50,389 bases of DNA from Bacteroidota bacterium. GTDB lineage: Bacteria > Bacteroidota > Bacteroidia > Flavobacteriales_D > Crocinitomicaceae. The stretch spans positions 1 to 50,389 of the forward strand of contig SBGX01000035.1 in NCBI GenBank assembly GCA_006226425.1, given 5' to 3'. The notes beneath the pieces were generated by a model that was not told the DNA's origin, ran no database searches, and worked only from the letters and a program-made list of their open reading frames with translations. Below, piece after piece: positions 9,032-16,961 of this stretch (positions are counted from its first letter, which is position 1; each line of letters begins with the position of its first letter). A program made the translations under genes and the position numbers.

Positions 9032-9607
9032 TTATGCTGCATTAGTGTTAAAGTATTGTTTAAGTCGTTCCAGGGCCCTGAATGTTTTGACCTTGGCATT
9101 ATTTTCTGTGATTTCCATAATTTCACCAATTTCCCGGTAACTCCGCTTTTCAAAGTAGCGCATTTCCAGTAGCTGTATATCCAAATCCTTCAATTTCCTT
9201 AAGCATTTCAACAGCTTTTGTTTATTTACTTCCATCTCCTCTTCGTCCCATTCTTCCAGCACTTCTGCCAGTTGAATGCTATCTGCGTTTACATAGCGTT
9301 CCGATTTTCTTTCCCGGAAACTCTGATATAACTCACTTTTTGCAATTCGGTACAACCAGGAGCTAAATGGCACCCCCCGAAATTCATATCGGTGGATGTT
9401 TTTCATTGCCTTGACGAAAACTTGCGATGTTACGTCAAATGCCAAATCTTGGTCATCCATCCGCTGATAGATGTAACGAAAAATGCACTCATGGTACTTT
9501 TCGTACAGGGGGCCAAAATGCTCCGGACTTTCTTTGGCCCGTTGAATCCACACCAACTCCTCTTTCAGTCGCTCCGGGGTGTGATGATACAATGGGTTCA
9601 CATTCAT
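9032..9607 (-). CDS. ECF-type RNA polymerase sigma factor
   Basis: A 191-residue sigma-70 family protein. Region 2 spans about 30-100 (FGPLYEKYHECIFRYIYQR, AFDVTSQVFVKAM, FSSWLYRIAKSEL) and region 4 about 130-185 (LKDLDIQLLEMRYFEKRSYREI, then NAKVKTFRALERL, the recognition helix). Region 3 is missing, as expected for ECF sigmas. It would direct polymerase to a set of envelope or stress promoters, likely including its own operon, which continues with the membrane-anchored protein and two small exported proteins. No clear TAnnTTTG is present upstream, in keeping with autoregulation by a different promoter class. Confidence 0.9.
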   Translation of the reverse strand: MNVNPLYHHTPERLKEELVWIQRAKESPEHFGPLYEKYHECIFRYIYQRMDDQDLAFDVTSQVFVKAMKNIHRYEFRGVPFSSWLYRIAKSELYQSFRERKSERYVNADSIQLAEVLEEWDEEEMEVNKQKLLKCLRKLKDLDIQLLEMRYFEKRSYREIGEIMEITENNAKVKTFRALERLKQYFNTNAA

Positions 9608-9774
9608 AGTTTTACTGGTTTTAGCTTGTTTTGATTCGGTAAAGCTTGCAGACTTTACACACCTATAACCTCTTCCCTTGGGATTGGTTACACGCTTCTA
9701 ACTATAAATAACGATTTTTTTTCTGATTTGTTGCGTTAATTTTCTGTTAATGAGGTAAATCCGAAACAAAAAAA

Positions 9775-10704
9775 TTATGCGTGCATTTCTTTCATTAGGT
9801 AACGATAGAGTTCCAGCATTGCCTGAATATCCTGTTTATAGACCTTCTCATCCGGGCTGTGAACATGATCCTCCGGTGCCCCAATAAATACCCAGTCAAA
9901 TAAGACATCCGATTTCTGTAGCATCGTTCCATCACTCCCTCCGGCGGACTCAACTTCCAACTGAAATTTGACTCCCGAACGACGGGAAAGTTCGATGATC
10001 CTGTTTAGGTAACTCCTTCTTGGCAGCCCGCTGTCTCGCATTGAAATAGCCACTCCCCCACCATGCGTCACCCCTTCCGTTACCCAGGTGATATCACAAA
10101 TAAGTGCCTGTCTCAGGGCATAAGTACGCTGCAAGAAGGATGCACAATAAGCTACTGAATTCCCTCCGTGTTCTTCATAAGTACTAAACACAATCGCTCC
10201 ATGTTCCAGATCCTCTGCCAACTTCAATGCATTCCAGACCCCCAAACGGTTGTCCATGTATGGGGATTGAACATAGAGATCCGTTTCACGGAAATTCGGC
10301 TTAAAAGTCAGGATGGTTCCACGATCAATTTCCCGGTCCAATACATAGGTCAGGCTCTGATCACCCCGATCATTCTCAATGATCATTAATTCGGTTTCGA
10401 TCTCTCCCTGAGAGTCACTTCCAACCAATTCATAGCCATCTCGCGTTCTAGGCCCTCCGATTTTATACAAATTCTTCTCATAGGCCACGGAAAATCCAAT
10501 ACTATCCATGTGAGCAAATACGGCAACTTTTGGTTTCCCAAAGACCAGGATCAGATTGTCTTGAAACTCATCCCCTTGATGCACAACCGGCTTCGTTTTC
10601 CACTGCCCTTGATGTTCTTCAATATATTGTAGGATAAACTCCTTTACTGCCTTTTCATCCGATGCTGCTCCACGAATGGCGGTTAACTGTTCTAATAGTT
10701 TCAT
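9775..10704 (-). CDS. M42-family zinc metallopeptidase (aminopeptidase)
   Basis: A 309-residue enzyme of the M42 family, cytosolic aminopeptidases that assemble into tetrahedral dodecamers. Visible metal and catalytic motifs: AHMDSIGF at 64-71 (His65), YMDNRLG near 150 (bridging Asp), STYEEHGG near 175 (catalytic Glu pair) and HVHSPDE near the C-terminus (last zinc ligand). Members usually read EEVG; here it is EEHG, which is a small departure. It overlaps the IMPACT-family gene by ATGA, so the two are co-transcribed from the promoter at 11318. Substrate preference cannot be told from sequence. Confidence 0.85.
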   Translation of the reverse strand: MKLLEQLTAIRGAASDEKAVKEFILQYIEEHQGQWKTKPVVHQGDEFQDNLILVFGKPKVAVFAHMDSIGFSVAYEKNLYKIGGPRTRDGYELVGSDSQGEIETELMIIENDRGDQSLTYVLDREIDRGTILTFKPNFRETDLYVQSPYMDNRLGVWNALKLAEDLEHGAIVFSTYEEHGGNSVAYCASFLQRTYALRQALICDITWVTEGVTHGGGVAISMRDSGLPRRSYLNRIIELSRRSGVKFQLEVESAGGSDGTMLQKSDVLFDWVFIGAPEDHVHSPDEKVYKQDIQAMLELYRYLMKEMHA

Positions 10705-11312
10705 TGTCCGATCATTTCTTTTTCAACGCGAAAAGGAGCTACCTGCTTCAATTGCTCCTTGACTTCTTCGTAATCCTGTTTTCTAATCTCTAACTGAAGC
10801 ATGCAATCCATCCCAAAATCCTGTTTCAGAATATTGACACGATGCTGCTTTAACCAGTTCATCAAATGTGGCATGGCCAGATGATCGAAACGAATCGTCA
10901 ATATATTTTGCAATTCACTTTCTACCATCTCTGATTGCTCCAGAGCATCCTGGGCCGCTGCCCGATATGCCTGAATTAATCCTCCCACTCCCAGTTTCGT
11001 TCCTCCGTAATAACGTACAACTCCAATCAGGATGTTGTACAATTCATGGCTTTGAATTTGCCCTAATATTGGAGCCCCAGCACTATTTGTTGGCTCTCCA
11101 TCGTCGGATGCCCGAAAGCGCGGCTGAGTAACTCCTACTCTGAATGCATAGCACAAATGACTGGCCTTGGGATGCAATTCCTTCCATTCATGAAGCAACT
11201 CTTTGACTTCTTCTTCGGTCCGGCAAGGACTGGCCATCCCCATAAACTTGGAGCCGCGATCTTTAAAAAATCCCTCTGAAAAGCCCTTGATTGTCCTGAA
11301 CTTATGCACCAT
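10701..11312 (-). CDS. yigZ: IMPACT/YigZ family protein
   Basis: A 203-residue protein. The N-terminal UPF0029/IMPACT domain carries SKFMGMASPC, KASHLCYAFRVG, RASDDGEPTNSAGAPIL and the signature YYGGTKLGVGGLIQAYRAAA. The smaller C-terminal domain (about 140-203) is the ferredoxin-like half seen in YigZ. The family is related to a eukaryotic translation regulator, but the bacterial role is unclear. The start is 5 nt after a -7 element, so the mRNA may be leaderless. Downstream it overlaps the M42 peptidase gene. Confidence 0.9.
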   Translation of the reverse strand: MVHKFRTIKGFSEGFFKDRGSKFMGMASPCRTEEEVKELLHEWKELHPKASHLCYAFRVGVTQPRFRASDDGEPTNSAGAPILGQIQSHELYNILIGVVRYYGGTKLGVGGLIQAYRAAAQDALEQSEMVESELQNILTIRFDHLAMPHLMNWLKQHRVNILKQDFGMDCMLQLEIRKQDYEEVKEQLKQVAPFRVEKEMIGQ

Positions 11313-11317
11313 AAAAG

Positions 11318-11325
11318 CAAAGATA
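11318..11325 (-). promoter_or_regulatory. -7 promoter element, nearly leaderless
   Basis: Minus-strand TATCTTTG (TAnnTTTG) ends 5 nt before the ATG at 11312, so the transcript should start at or next to the start codon of the IMPACT-family gene. Confidence 0.6.
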
Positions 11326-11380
11326 GGGCTCCACTTCCTGTTCTGTGAAGAAGCGTTCAGGACTTGTTAACAACAGCTAT

Positions 11381-12253
11381 TTAATTTCCAGTAGCGTAGG
11401 AAGGCTGTTGCCCTCCCCAATGATCGTTCAGATAAGATTGTATTCTCCTGGCCACCACGTTGAAATAACGTTTGGTCCGATAACCTCCCACCCAGGTAAC
11501 TCCCCTTACCGCATTGGTCAGGAAAATCTCGTCAGCCGCCAGCAAATTTTGAGGTAAAATCTGGCTTTCATAAACTTTCATCCCATGCTTAATTGCCAAA
11601 TTAATCACCTGCATCCTCATCGTTCCGGCCAAACAACCTTCATCCAACCCGGGAGTATACAAAACTCCATTACTTACCAGAAAGAGATTGGAATTGGAAC
11701 TCTCTAAAATCCCTCCCCGCTCGTTGCAGATGAGCATATCCTGTAAACCGTTTTCTCTTGCCTGGATTGCTGCCATGATATAAAGCAGGCAATTTTTGGT
11801 CTTGTAGCCGGACAACATGTTCTTCGTTTTCCTGATATCTGTATAAATATCAATTTCAATCCCTTTTTGATTGAGTTCAAAGAGATTGTGTTCATAGGGA
11901 AAAACTTCAATGAGATAAGAAACTTCACTATTCTCCGGGAGGTAAGCTCCGCCAGCATTTCGATCAATGGAAATTTTGCACTTCCCTCCTTTTCGGATTC
12001 CCGACTTCTCGATCAATTCTTTGATTTTTTCCTCAAAAAATGTCGCATTCAAATAGGAGGGCAAACGCATTTTTAAAGCCTGAGCCCCTTCTTCCAAACG
12101 CTGAAAGTGATTGGAAACGTTCAGAGGAGCACCATTCATGATCCGAATACTCTCGAATAAGCCGTCTCCGTATGAGTAGGAACGATTATTGGAATGTATA
12201 ATCTCTCCATTGTTCAGAAGTTTTCCATCTAAGTAAGCATAGCTTTTATCCAT
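11381..12253 (-). CDS. Class IV aminotransferase (PabC/IlvE-like)
   Basis: A 290-residue PLP fold-type IV protein. Marks: AYLDGKLL at the start, SYSYGDGLFESIRI, the PLP lysine in SGYKTKN near 148, ESSNSNLFLVSNGVLYTP, and GCLAGTMRMQVI with LTNAVRGVTWV near the end. Length and ESSNSN fit either aminodeoxychorismate lyase (folate) or a branched-chain aminotransferase; the motifs do not decide. The ATG at 12253 comes one base after the stop of the rhomboid gene; the longer frame from 12262 would need a TTG. Co-transcription with the rhomboid protease is likely. Confidence 0.85.
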   Translation of the reverse strand: MDKSYAYLDGKLLNNGEIIHSNNRSYSYGDGLFESIRIMNGAPLNVSNHFQRLEEGAQALKMRLPSYLNATFFEEKIKELIEKSGIRKGGKCKISIDRNAGGAYLPENSEVSYLIEVFPYEHNLFELNQKGIEIDIYTDIRKTKNMLSGYKTKNCLLYIMAAIQARENGLQDMLICNERGGILESSNSNLFLVSNGVLYTPGLDEGCLAGTMRMQVINLAIKHGMKVYESQILPQNLLAADEIFLTNAVRGVTWVGGYRTKRYFNVVARRIQSYLNDHWGGQQPSYATGN

Positions 12254-12254
12254 G

Positions 12255-12911
12255 TCATGCAAATATTTGTGAGAAGAGATTCGTCAGTTTATCCGGATTG
12301 ATGATCATCACATAAAGCAAACCAAAAAGGGCTCCTCCTATGTGTGCATCATGGGCAATATTCGTTTTGTTGCGTTTGAAAGCCCAAAATTCAAAAGCCA
12401 GGAACAAGGGACCGAAAATATATGAAGGAATGCCGATTCCAGGCAAAAAGATAAACTCCAATTCCAGGAAGGGATTCCACAAAATCGTTGCAAAAATAAT
12501 GGCCGATACCGCGCCTGAAGCTCCTACTGATACATACGATGGATTGTCCTGATTCCTCCACAAGGGCCAAAAAGTTGAGGCAACTCCCCCCAAAACGTAA
12601 ATCAGCAAGAAGTGTAAGTTTCCACGAAGCGGTCCATAAGTCGCAATCAGGCCATCACTAATCCGATAAACGCTATGCCCCTGGATGCTGAGCAATGCAT
12701 CACCTAAAAAGTACAGAGAGAACATGTTAAACATCAAATGAGCCCAATCCGCGTGAACCAACATATGTGTCAGGAATCCCAATCGCTTTTTCCCCTGTTT
12801 AATATCTCCCGGAACAAAGGCGAAACGATAAAATAACTCCCTGTTATTGAAGCACAACGCAGAAACCAGTACAGTCACCAATAGAATCAGGGTAAGTATG
12901 TTTAACGCCAT
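12255..12911 (-). CDS. Rhomboid-family intramembrane serine protease
   Basis: A 218-residue polytopic membrane protein. Catalytic dyad visible: GASGA (nucleophile Ser) in one helix and AHDAHIGG (catalytic His) in a later one; HMLVHADWAHLMFNM supplies the usual HxxxHxxxN loop. Helices also include LNILTLILLVTVLVSAL and LHFLLIYVLGGVAS. It would cut transmembrane substrates within the membrane. The start at 12911 is preferred over the frame opening at 12959, because a minus-strand promoter (12940-12947) lies between them. Confidence 0.9.
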   Translation of the reverse strand: MALNILTLILLVTVLVSALCFNNRELFYRFAFVPGDIKQGKKRLGFLTHMLVHADWAHLMFNMFSLYFLGDALLSIQGHSVYRISDGLIATYGPLRGNLHFLLIYVLGGVASTFWPLWRNQDNPSYVSVGASGAVSAIIFATILWNPFLELEFIFLPGIGIPSYIFGPLFLAFEFWAFKRNKTNIAHDAHIGGALFGLLYVMIINPDKLTNLFSQIFA

Positions 12912-12919
12912 TTTTTGAC

Positions 12920-12947
12920 TATCTTTAGGAGTATTACAGCAAAAGTA
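12920..12947. promoter_or_regulatory. Divergent promoter pair between rhomboid and L,D-transpeptidase genes
   Basis: On the minus strand TACTTTTG (12940-12947) lies 28 nt before the rhomboid ATG. On the plus strand TATCTTTAG followed by GAG (12920-12931) lies 34 nt before the transpeptidase ATG. The two elements are only 11 bp apart, so the polymerases would compete. Confidence 0.5.
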
Positions 12948-12965
12948 ATCATTACACATCAGCCT

Positions 12966-14537
12966 ATGAAATCCCGCCAGGTAATTTACTTTATCCTACT
13001 AAGCCTCCTGTTTTTTTCATGTAAACGAAAAGGATTGGATCAGGAGGTTTTGGAAGCCAAAAAAAGTGTCTCCGAGCAAATCAAATGGCTTTTGGAGCCA
13101 GAACAGCATGAGGCATTGGGGCTCTCAACATCTGCCGTACATTTTCTGCAGGAATTATACGGTAATCGATCCTTCGCCCCTATTTGGCATCAGGACACAA
13201 ACTTAACAGTCACCGGAAAGTTTCTGATAGAGTTATTAGATAACAAACTTGCCTTCGGTCTCCCTGAATCTCGTTATGCGCTTCCAACGGACAGCTTACA
13301 TTCCGCGGCCATTTCAGAATTAAATCTAACACATAGCCTGGCATTGATGCGAGAAGACCTAAGTAAAGGCCTATTACAGGGAGACAGCATGCTTCGTCCA
13401 TTAAGTTATCCGGAAGTCAGCACTTTTCAATCGGAGATTCGCTTTCAGGAACACTTTGATAGTATTCGGGAACACATGCTGCTTTGGGGGAAACAAGATA
13501 CAAGCTACCAAAAATTAGCTCATGGCCTTTTTGACTTCGCCCGAAACCATCCTCTTCAGGAAGAAATCTCGGAGCAAATCATCGAAAAGGAAGATTCGAC
13601 ACTCGCTCATCTAGCTTGCCGTAAAAACCTGATCAGCAAGGGTTTTCTGGCTGCAGAACACGACTCCATCACCTACCTGGAGACCCTGAAAAAGTTCCAG
13701 TCAGCACATGGATTGAAACCAGATGCCGTCATTGGCTCCCGGACCAGGGATGCGCTCAGGGAAAGTAATCTGATGAAGTGTCAACGAGCAGCCCTGGCAC
13801 TAGATCAACTCAGGAGAAGTGCGGATACAACTTCCCATCGCATCGTCGTAAATATCCCGGAATATCGTTTGCGCTATTATTGCAACGATTCCCTCATCAG
13901 AACACATAAGGTCGTCGTGGGAACCCCTGACAAACCCACTCCAATGCTGGAATCAAAACTACACACGATCGTGGTTTATCCGTACTGGCACGTCCCATAC
14001 TCCATAAGCAGTGAAGAGATTCTCCCCGCTGTTCGAAAAAGATCTGATTATTTTGAAAAGAATCACATGATCTTAAAAAAGGGAGATGTTCAGGTTGATC
14101 CACATACGGTGGATTGGAAAAAAATAAGCAGCAAGAGCTTTCCATATAAAGTAATACAACAACCGGGGAAACATAATTCATTGGGAATCATTAAATTTCA
14201 GTTTAACAACCCCTACAGTGTTTACATCCATGACACGCCATCCAAAAGTAAGTTCAGGCAACATGTCCGGGCCTTTTCACATGGATGCGTTCGTTGCTCA
14301 GATCCCCTGGAACTCGCCAGGGAAATTCTGAAAAGAGATCGGAATAAGTTCGATTCGGATAGCCTGGATCAATGGCTTCCAGTAAAAAAACAACGAAAGG
14401 TCTTTTTGCGCCATCGAATTCCGATTTATCTAATCTATCGTTCCGTGGTAAGCGCTGATTCGGAAAACGGATTGATCTTTCTTCGTGACATCTATGTCAA
14501 AGATGAAAAAATGTTAAAAATCATTTTTGCTTCGTAA
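12966..14537 (+). CDS. L,D-transpeptidase (YcbB/LdtD-like), lipoprotein
   Basis: A 523-residue peptidoglycan enzyme that forms 3-3 cross-links between meso-diaminopimelate residues. Domains: lipoprotein signal with lipobox FFSC near residue 20; a large scaffold domain (about 50-240); a peptidoglycan-binding type 1 repeat (LKKFQSAHGLKPDAVIGSRTRDAL, about 242-265); and the YkuD catalytic domain (about 295-470) with FSHGCVRC at 437-444 and Cys441 as nucleophile. This order is that of the E. coli YcbB group. The start is the ATG at 12966, since the frame upstream runs through the promoter at 12920. Confidence 0.92.
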   Translation: MKSRQVIYFILLSLLFFSCKRKGLDQEVLEAKKSVSEQIKWLLEPEQHEALGLSTSAVHFLQELYGNRSFAPIWHQDTNLTVTGKFLIELLDNKLAFGLPESRYALPTDSLHSAAISELNLTHSLALMREDLSKGLLQGDSMLRPLSYPEVSTFQSEIRFQEHFDSIREHMLLWGKQDTSYQKLAHGLFDFARNHPLQEEISEQIIEKEDSTLAHLACRKNLISKGFLAAEHDSITYLETLKKFQSAHGLKPDAVIGSRTRDALRESNLMKCQRAALALDQLRRSADTTSHRIVVNIPEYRLRYYCNDSLIRTHKVVVGTPDKPTPMLESKLHTIVVYPYWHVPYSISSEEILPAVRKRSDYFEKNHMILKKGDVQVDPHTVDWKKISSKSFPYKVIQQPGKHNSLGIIKFQFNNPYSVYIHDTPSKSKFRQHVRAFSHGCVRCSDPLELAREILKRDRNKFDSDSLDQWLPVKKQRKVFLRHRIPIYLIYRSVVSADSENGLIFLRDIYVKDEKMLKIIFAS

Positions 14538-14659
14538 GAAACTGGCAATGAATTCAATATCCTGAAAACCGCTAAAATAGAGGCTAAAGGCCGGTTTGAA
14601 AGGCTTCTTTAATTGGATTAGATTTCATACATTTACTTAAGAAGTCTCATTGAAAGGAT

Positions 14660-15301
14660 ATGGCGAACATTATACTTATCGACGATCACGAAATGGTTAT
14701 GGATTCTCTCAAGTACCTGATTGAGGAAGAATCAGAACACCAGGTGGTAGCCAAATTGAAGAGTTCACAAACGGCGTTAGAGTATCTTTCAGAGCACGCA
14801 GAAAAAACAGATTTAATCCTTGTTGACGTCAAACTTCCGGATGGAAATGGCGTTGATTTGACCGCACAAATTCACGAGATTTACCCGGAGATTCGAATCA
14901 TTATCCTCTCCCAATATGCCAATCCCGATTTTGTTCGGTCCGGTCTGAAAAACGGGGCTTCCGGGTACTTACTTAAAAGTTCCGATGGCCATGAATTAAC
15001 AGCTGCGATCGACCGGGTCGTTGAAGGAAAACAATTCCTCTGTGAAGAAGCCACCAAAGCTCTGACTAACTCTGACGAAGGTTTGAGCAAGAACTATCAA
15101 TTGACCCCACGGGAAAAAGATGTTCTGAAGCTGATCGCCATGGGGAAAACGAGTAAAGAAATAGGCGAAGACTTACTCATTGAAGCTTCTACGGTAGATT
15201 TTCACAAGCGCAATCTAAAAATCAAACTAAACGCTCATAAAATCAGTGATCTGACGAAATGTGGGATCGAATTGGGATTGGTAGAAGTCAATCTGATTTA
15301 A
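14660..15301 (+). CDS. NarL/LuxR-type response regulator
   Basis: A 213-residue two-domain regulator. Receiver domain 1-120: acidic pocket IDDHE at 7-11, phospho-acceptor Asp56 in LILVDVKLPD, Lys near 105 in GYLLKSS. LuxR-type HTH at about 146-205: LTPREKDVLKLIAMGKTSKEI, with EASTVDFHKRNLKIKL as recognition helix. Its partner kinase is probably the HisKA_3 kinase at 16962, which is of the class that pairs with NarL regulators. The 3' end overlaps the convergent lipoprotein gene by 14 bp. Confidence 0.9.
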   Translation: MANIILIDDHEMVMDSLKYLIEEESEHQVVAKLKSSQTALEYLSEHAEKTDLILVDVKLPDGNGVDLTAQIHEIYPEIRIIILSQYANPDFVRSGLKNGASGYLLKSSDGHELTAAIDRVVEGKQFLCEEATKALTNSDEGLSKNYQLTPREKDVLKLIAMGKTSKEIGEDLLIEASTVDFHKRNLKIKLNAHKISDLTKCGIELGLVEVNLI

Positions 15302-15653
15302 AGTGTGCCACCTGCAGACGGAAAGACTTATTGTTCCTGGTCAGACAACGCTTAATTTCCCGACGTAGTAAGTGAGTGTTTCGTGCAATCTCGACAATTT
15401 CAGAAGTTTCTTTTTCCTCCATCAAGGCCTTGGTACAGTATTCAGAAACTTGTCCGCACAAATCCACGTAATCTCCACCTGAAACGCGCACTCCTAATTC
15501 ATCATAAACGACTTCATGGATAAAGTCACATTCATTGAGGATCGAATTCTCCAATTCCATTTTTCGTTGCACCCGTTCAGACAAACAGGAACTGAAAAAC
15601 ACCAAAATTGACACCGTGACCAGCAATAATTTGTGACTCATTTTCAGGCTCAT
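15288..15653 (-). CDS. Hypothetical lipoprotein
   Basis: A 121-residue protein with a lipoprotein signal (SHKLLLVTVSILVFFSSC). The mature part is helical and contains four cysteines (ECDF, LCGQ, YCTK, RCLT) that could form disulfides in the periplasm. No family recognised. It is convergent with, and overlaps by 14 bp, the response regulator gene at 14660, so each transcript would be antisense to the other's end. The start could be Met1 or Met5; the later one gives a more usual signal peptide. Confidence 0.65.
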   Translation of the reverse strand: MSLKMSHKLLLVTVSILVFFSSCLSERVQRKMELENSILNECDFIHEVVYDELGVRVSGGDYVDLCGQVSEYCTKALMEEKETSEIVEIARNTHLLRREIKRCLTRNNKSFRLQVAHFKSD

Positions 15654-15701
15654 AAGTTTTTTTTATGCAAATTTCGCAGGACAACGAAAGCCTGTCAAGT
15701 T

Positions 15702-15733
15702 ACCATTTAGTGATTTCGTAGTCACCAAATGGT
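15702..15733. promoter_or_regulatory. Inverted repeat, candidate operator upstream of the second regulator
   Basis: ACCATTTAGTGA and TCACCAAATGGT form a 12-bp inverted repeat with one mismatch and an 8-nt spacer. It ends 27 nt before the -7 element at 15761, centred near -57, a place typical for an activator. Confidence 0.45.
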
Positions 15734-15739
15734 GAGGTC

Positions 15740-15768
15740 TTGCTTTTCACAAATTTTATATACTTTAG
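15740..15768 (+). promoter_or_regulatory. Promoter of the response regulator at 15803
   Basis: TTG at 15740-15742 and TACTTTAG at 15761-15768 are 18 nt apart, matching the -33/-7 spacing of Bacteroidota promoters. The element is followed by GAGC, as at 24596. Confidence 0.5.
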
Positions 15769-15802
15769 GAGCATAAAACCTAAAACTCGAAAAAGTAATA
15801 CC

Positions 15803-16456
15803 ATGTTGAAGCTAGCTATAGCTGACGATCAAAATATCATGCGCAACGGTCTGGCCCAGTTGATCGGAGACTGCCCGGATATTGAAATAATACAACTTGC
15901 CGAAAACGGACGCAAGCTCATTGATCAGATTCAGGAAAGTAAAGAAATTCCGCATGTCGTACTCATGGATATTGAGATGCCCGGACTTAATGGATTTGAA
16001 ACCACGCGCATCCTTAAAAAAAGATATCCAAAAGTCCAGATCCTTTTTCTGACCACACATGAAGGCTCCAGTTTTGTCGAAACAGCTATTTCTCAGGGAG
16101 GAAGCGGCTACCTTTCAAAAGATGAAGACATCGAAATCGTCATTGAAGCTATTCGGGAAGTACATGAGAAAGGGTATTACTTTAATGAAAACCTGTCCTT
16201 CAAAATGATCCAGGAGTTCCTCAATTCCGGAAAAATTAATCCACTCAGACTTAAAAAGAACATTTTAAGCCCCAAAGAGATTGAATTCACAACTTTGCTC
16301 TGCCAGGAGAAAACGGACCGGGAAATCGCGGAATTAATGGGCTTAAGCCTGAATACCGCATTGACTTATCGAAAGAATATCATGAAGAAGATCGGGACCA
16401 ACAAATCCATTGGGATTGTCATTTGGGCCATCAAAAACAAGATTTTTTCCGTATAA
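15803..16456 (+). CDS. NarL/LuxR-type response regulator
   Basis: A 217-residue regulator. Receiver domain: ADDQN at 7-11, phospho-acceptor Asp56 in VVLMDIEMPG, GYLSKDED as the Lys loop. The HTH near 152-205 (LSPKEIEFTTLLCQEKTDREIAEL, then TYRKNIMKKIGT) diverges from the first regulator, so it should bind different sites. The start at 15803 is chosen because the longer frame from 15740 overlaps the promoter. With the kinase at 16962 and the regulator at 14660 it makes a cluster of one kinase and two regulators. Confidence 0.9.
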   Translation: MLKLAIADDQNIMRNGLAQLIGDCPDIEIIQLAENGRKLIDQIQESKEIPHVVLMDIEMPGLNGFETTRILKKRYPKVQILFLTTHEGSSFVETAISQGGSGYLSKDEDIEIVIEAIREVHEKGYYFNENLSFKMIQEFLNSGKINPLRLKKNILSPKEIEFTTLLCQEKTDREIAELMGLSLNTALTYRKNIMKKIGTNKSIGIVIWAIKNKIFSV

Positions 16457-16458
16457 CC

Positions 16459-16499
16459 CCCTCTATTTCGATAGGGTAAATCCCCCTAATTTCTGGGGG
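16459..16499 (+). other. Two small hairpins after the response regulator gene
   Basis: A CTAT/ATAG stem with a TTCG tetraloop (16463-16474), closed by CC/GG, is followed by CCCCC/GGGGG (16482-16486 with 95-99). A second C5 tract at 16457-16461 could pair with the same G5 tract. There is no T-run, so it is not a simple terminator; it may be an attenuator or mRNA-stability element. Confidence 0.35.
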
Positions 16500-16553
16500 A
16501 GGCATTTCATAAAATATTCGCTCCTTTGTCTTATAAACCATAAAATTTATGAT

Positions 16554-16898
16554 ATGCCAAAATTCAAATCACAAATTGACCTAATTAGCAATCCGAACAA
16601 CACCTGGTCGGTAGACTACTCTATTTTTTCTCCGGGAAGTCGTTACATTCAGGGAACCATTACCCAAACTCAAGTAAACGACTACGATCCCAATACCAAG
16701 GAACTTCCAGGAGTTCTGGTAGAAATTCTTATGGAAAACATCGGTCCCGGAAACCCTACTACTGTATCCGGGAGTTTCAACCTGAATGCGGCAATGAAAA
16801 TCGATGATATCACTCCTTTCCTTGAAGTTGTTTTTAAAGCAGTTGAAAATGGTGAAATCAAGTACAAAGGAGGAGCTATTACGCGAGGAGACCTCTAA
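16554..16898 (+). CDS. Hypothetical small protein
   Basis: A 114-residue soluble protein with no signal peptide, no membrane segment and no family I recognise. The sequence looks structured: SPGSRYIQGTITQTQVN, LPGVLVEILMENIGPGNPTT, FLEVVFKAVENGEIKYKGG. The frame opens at 16410, but that would run through the hairpins; the ATG at 16554 is the natural start. It lies between the response regulator and the kinase and may be expressed with that signalling cluster. Confidence 0.65.
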   Translation: MPKFKSQIDLISNPNNTWSVDYSIFSPGSRYIQGTITQTQVNDYDPNTKELPGVLVEILMENIGPGNPTTVSGSFNLNAAMKIDDITPFLEVVFKAVENGEIKYKGGAITRGDL

Positions 16899-16948
16899 CT
16901 CACTATAAAATCACCTGCCTACCTTTTATCTGAATCAAAACGATTTTC

Positions 16949-16956
16949 TATTTTTG
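16949..16956 (+). promoter_or_regulatory. -7 promoter element of the histidine kinase, nearly leaderless
   Basis: TATTTTTG (TAnnTTTG) ends 5 nt before the ATG at 16962. The mRNA should start at or next to the start codon. Confidence 0.6.
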
Positions 16957-16961
16957 GGACA

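Noticed and set aside
12915-12966. Longer reading of the L,D-transpeptidase from 12915
   Set aside because: The added part runs through the promoter and destroys the lipoprotein signal.
16482-16499. CCCCC/GGGGG hairpin as a rho-independent terminator
   Set aside because: The stem is not followed by T residues.
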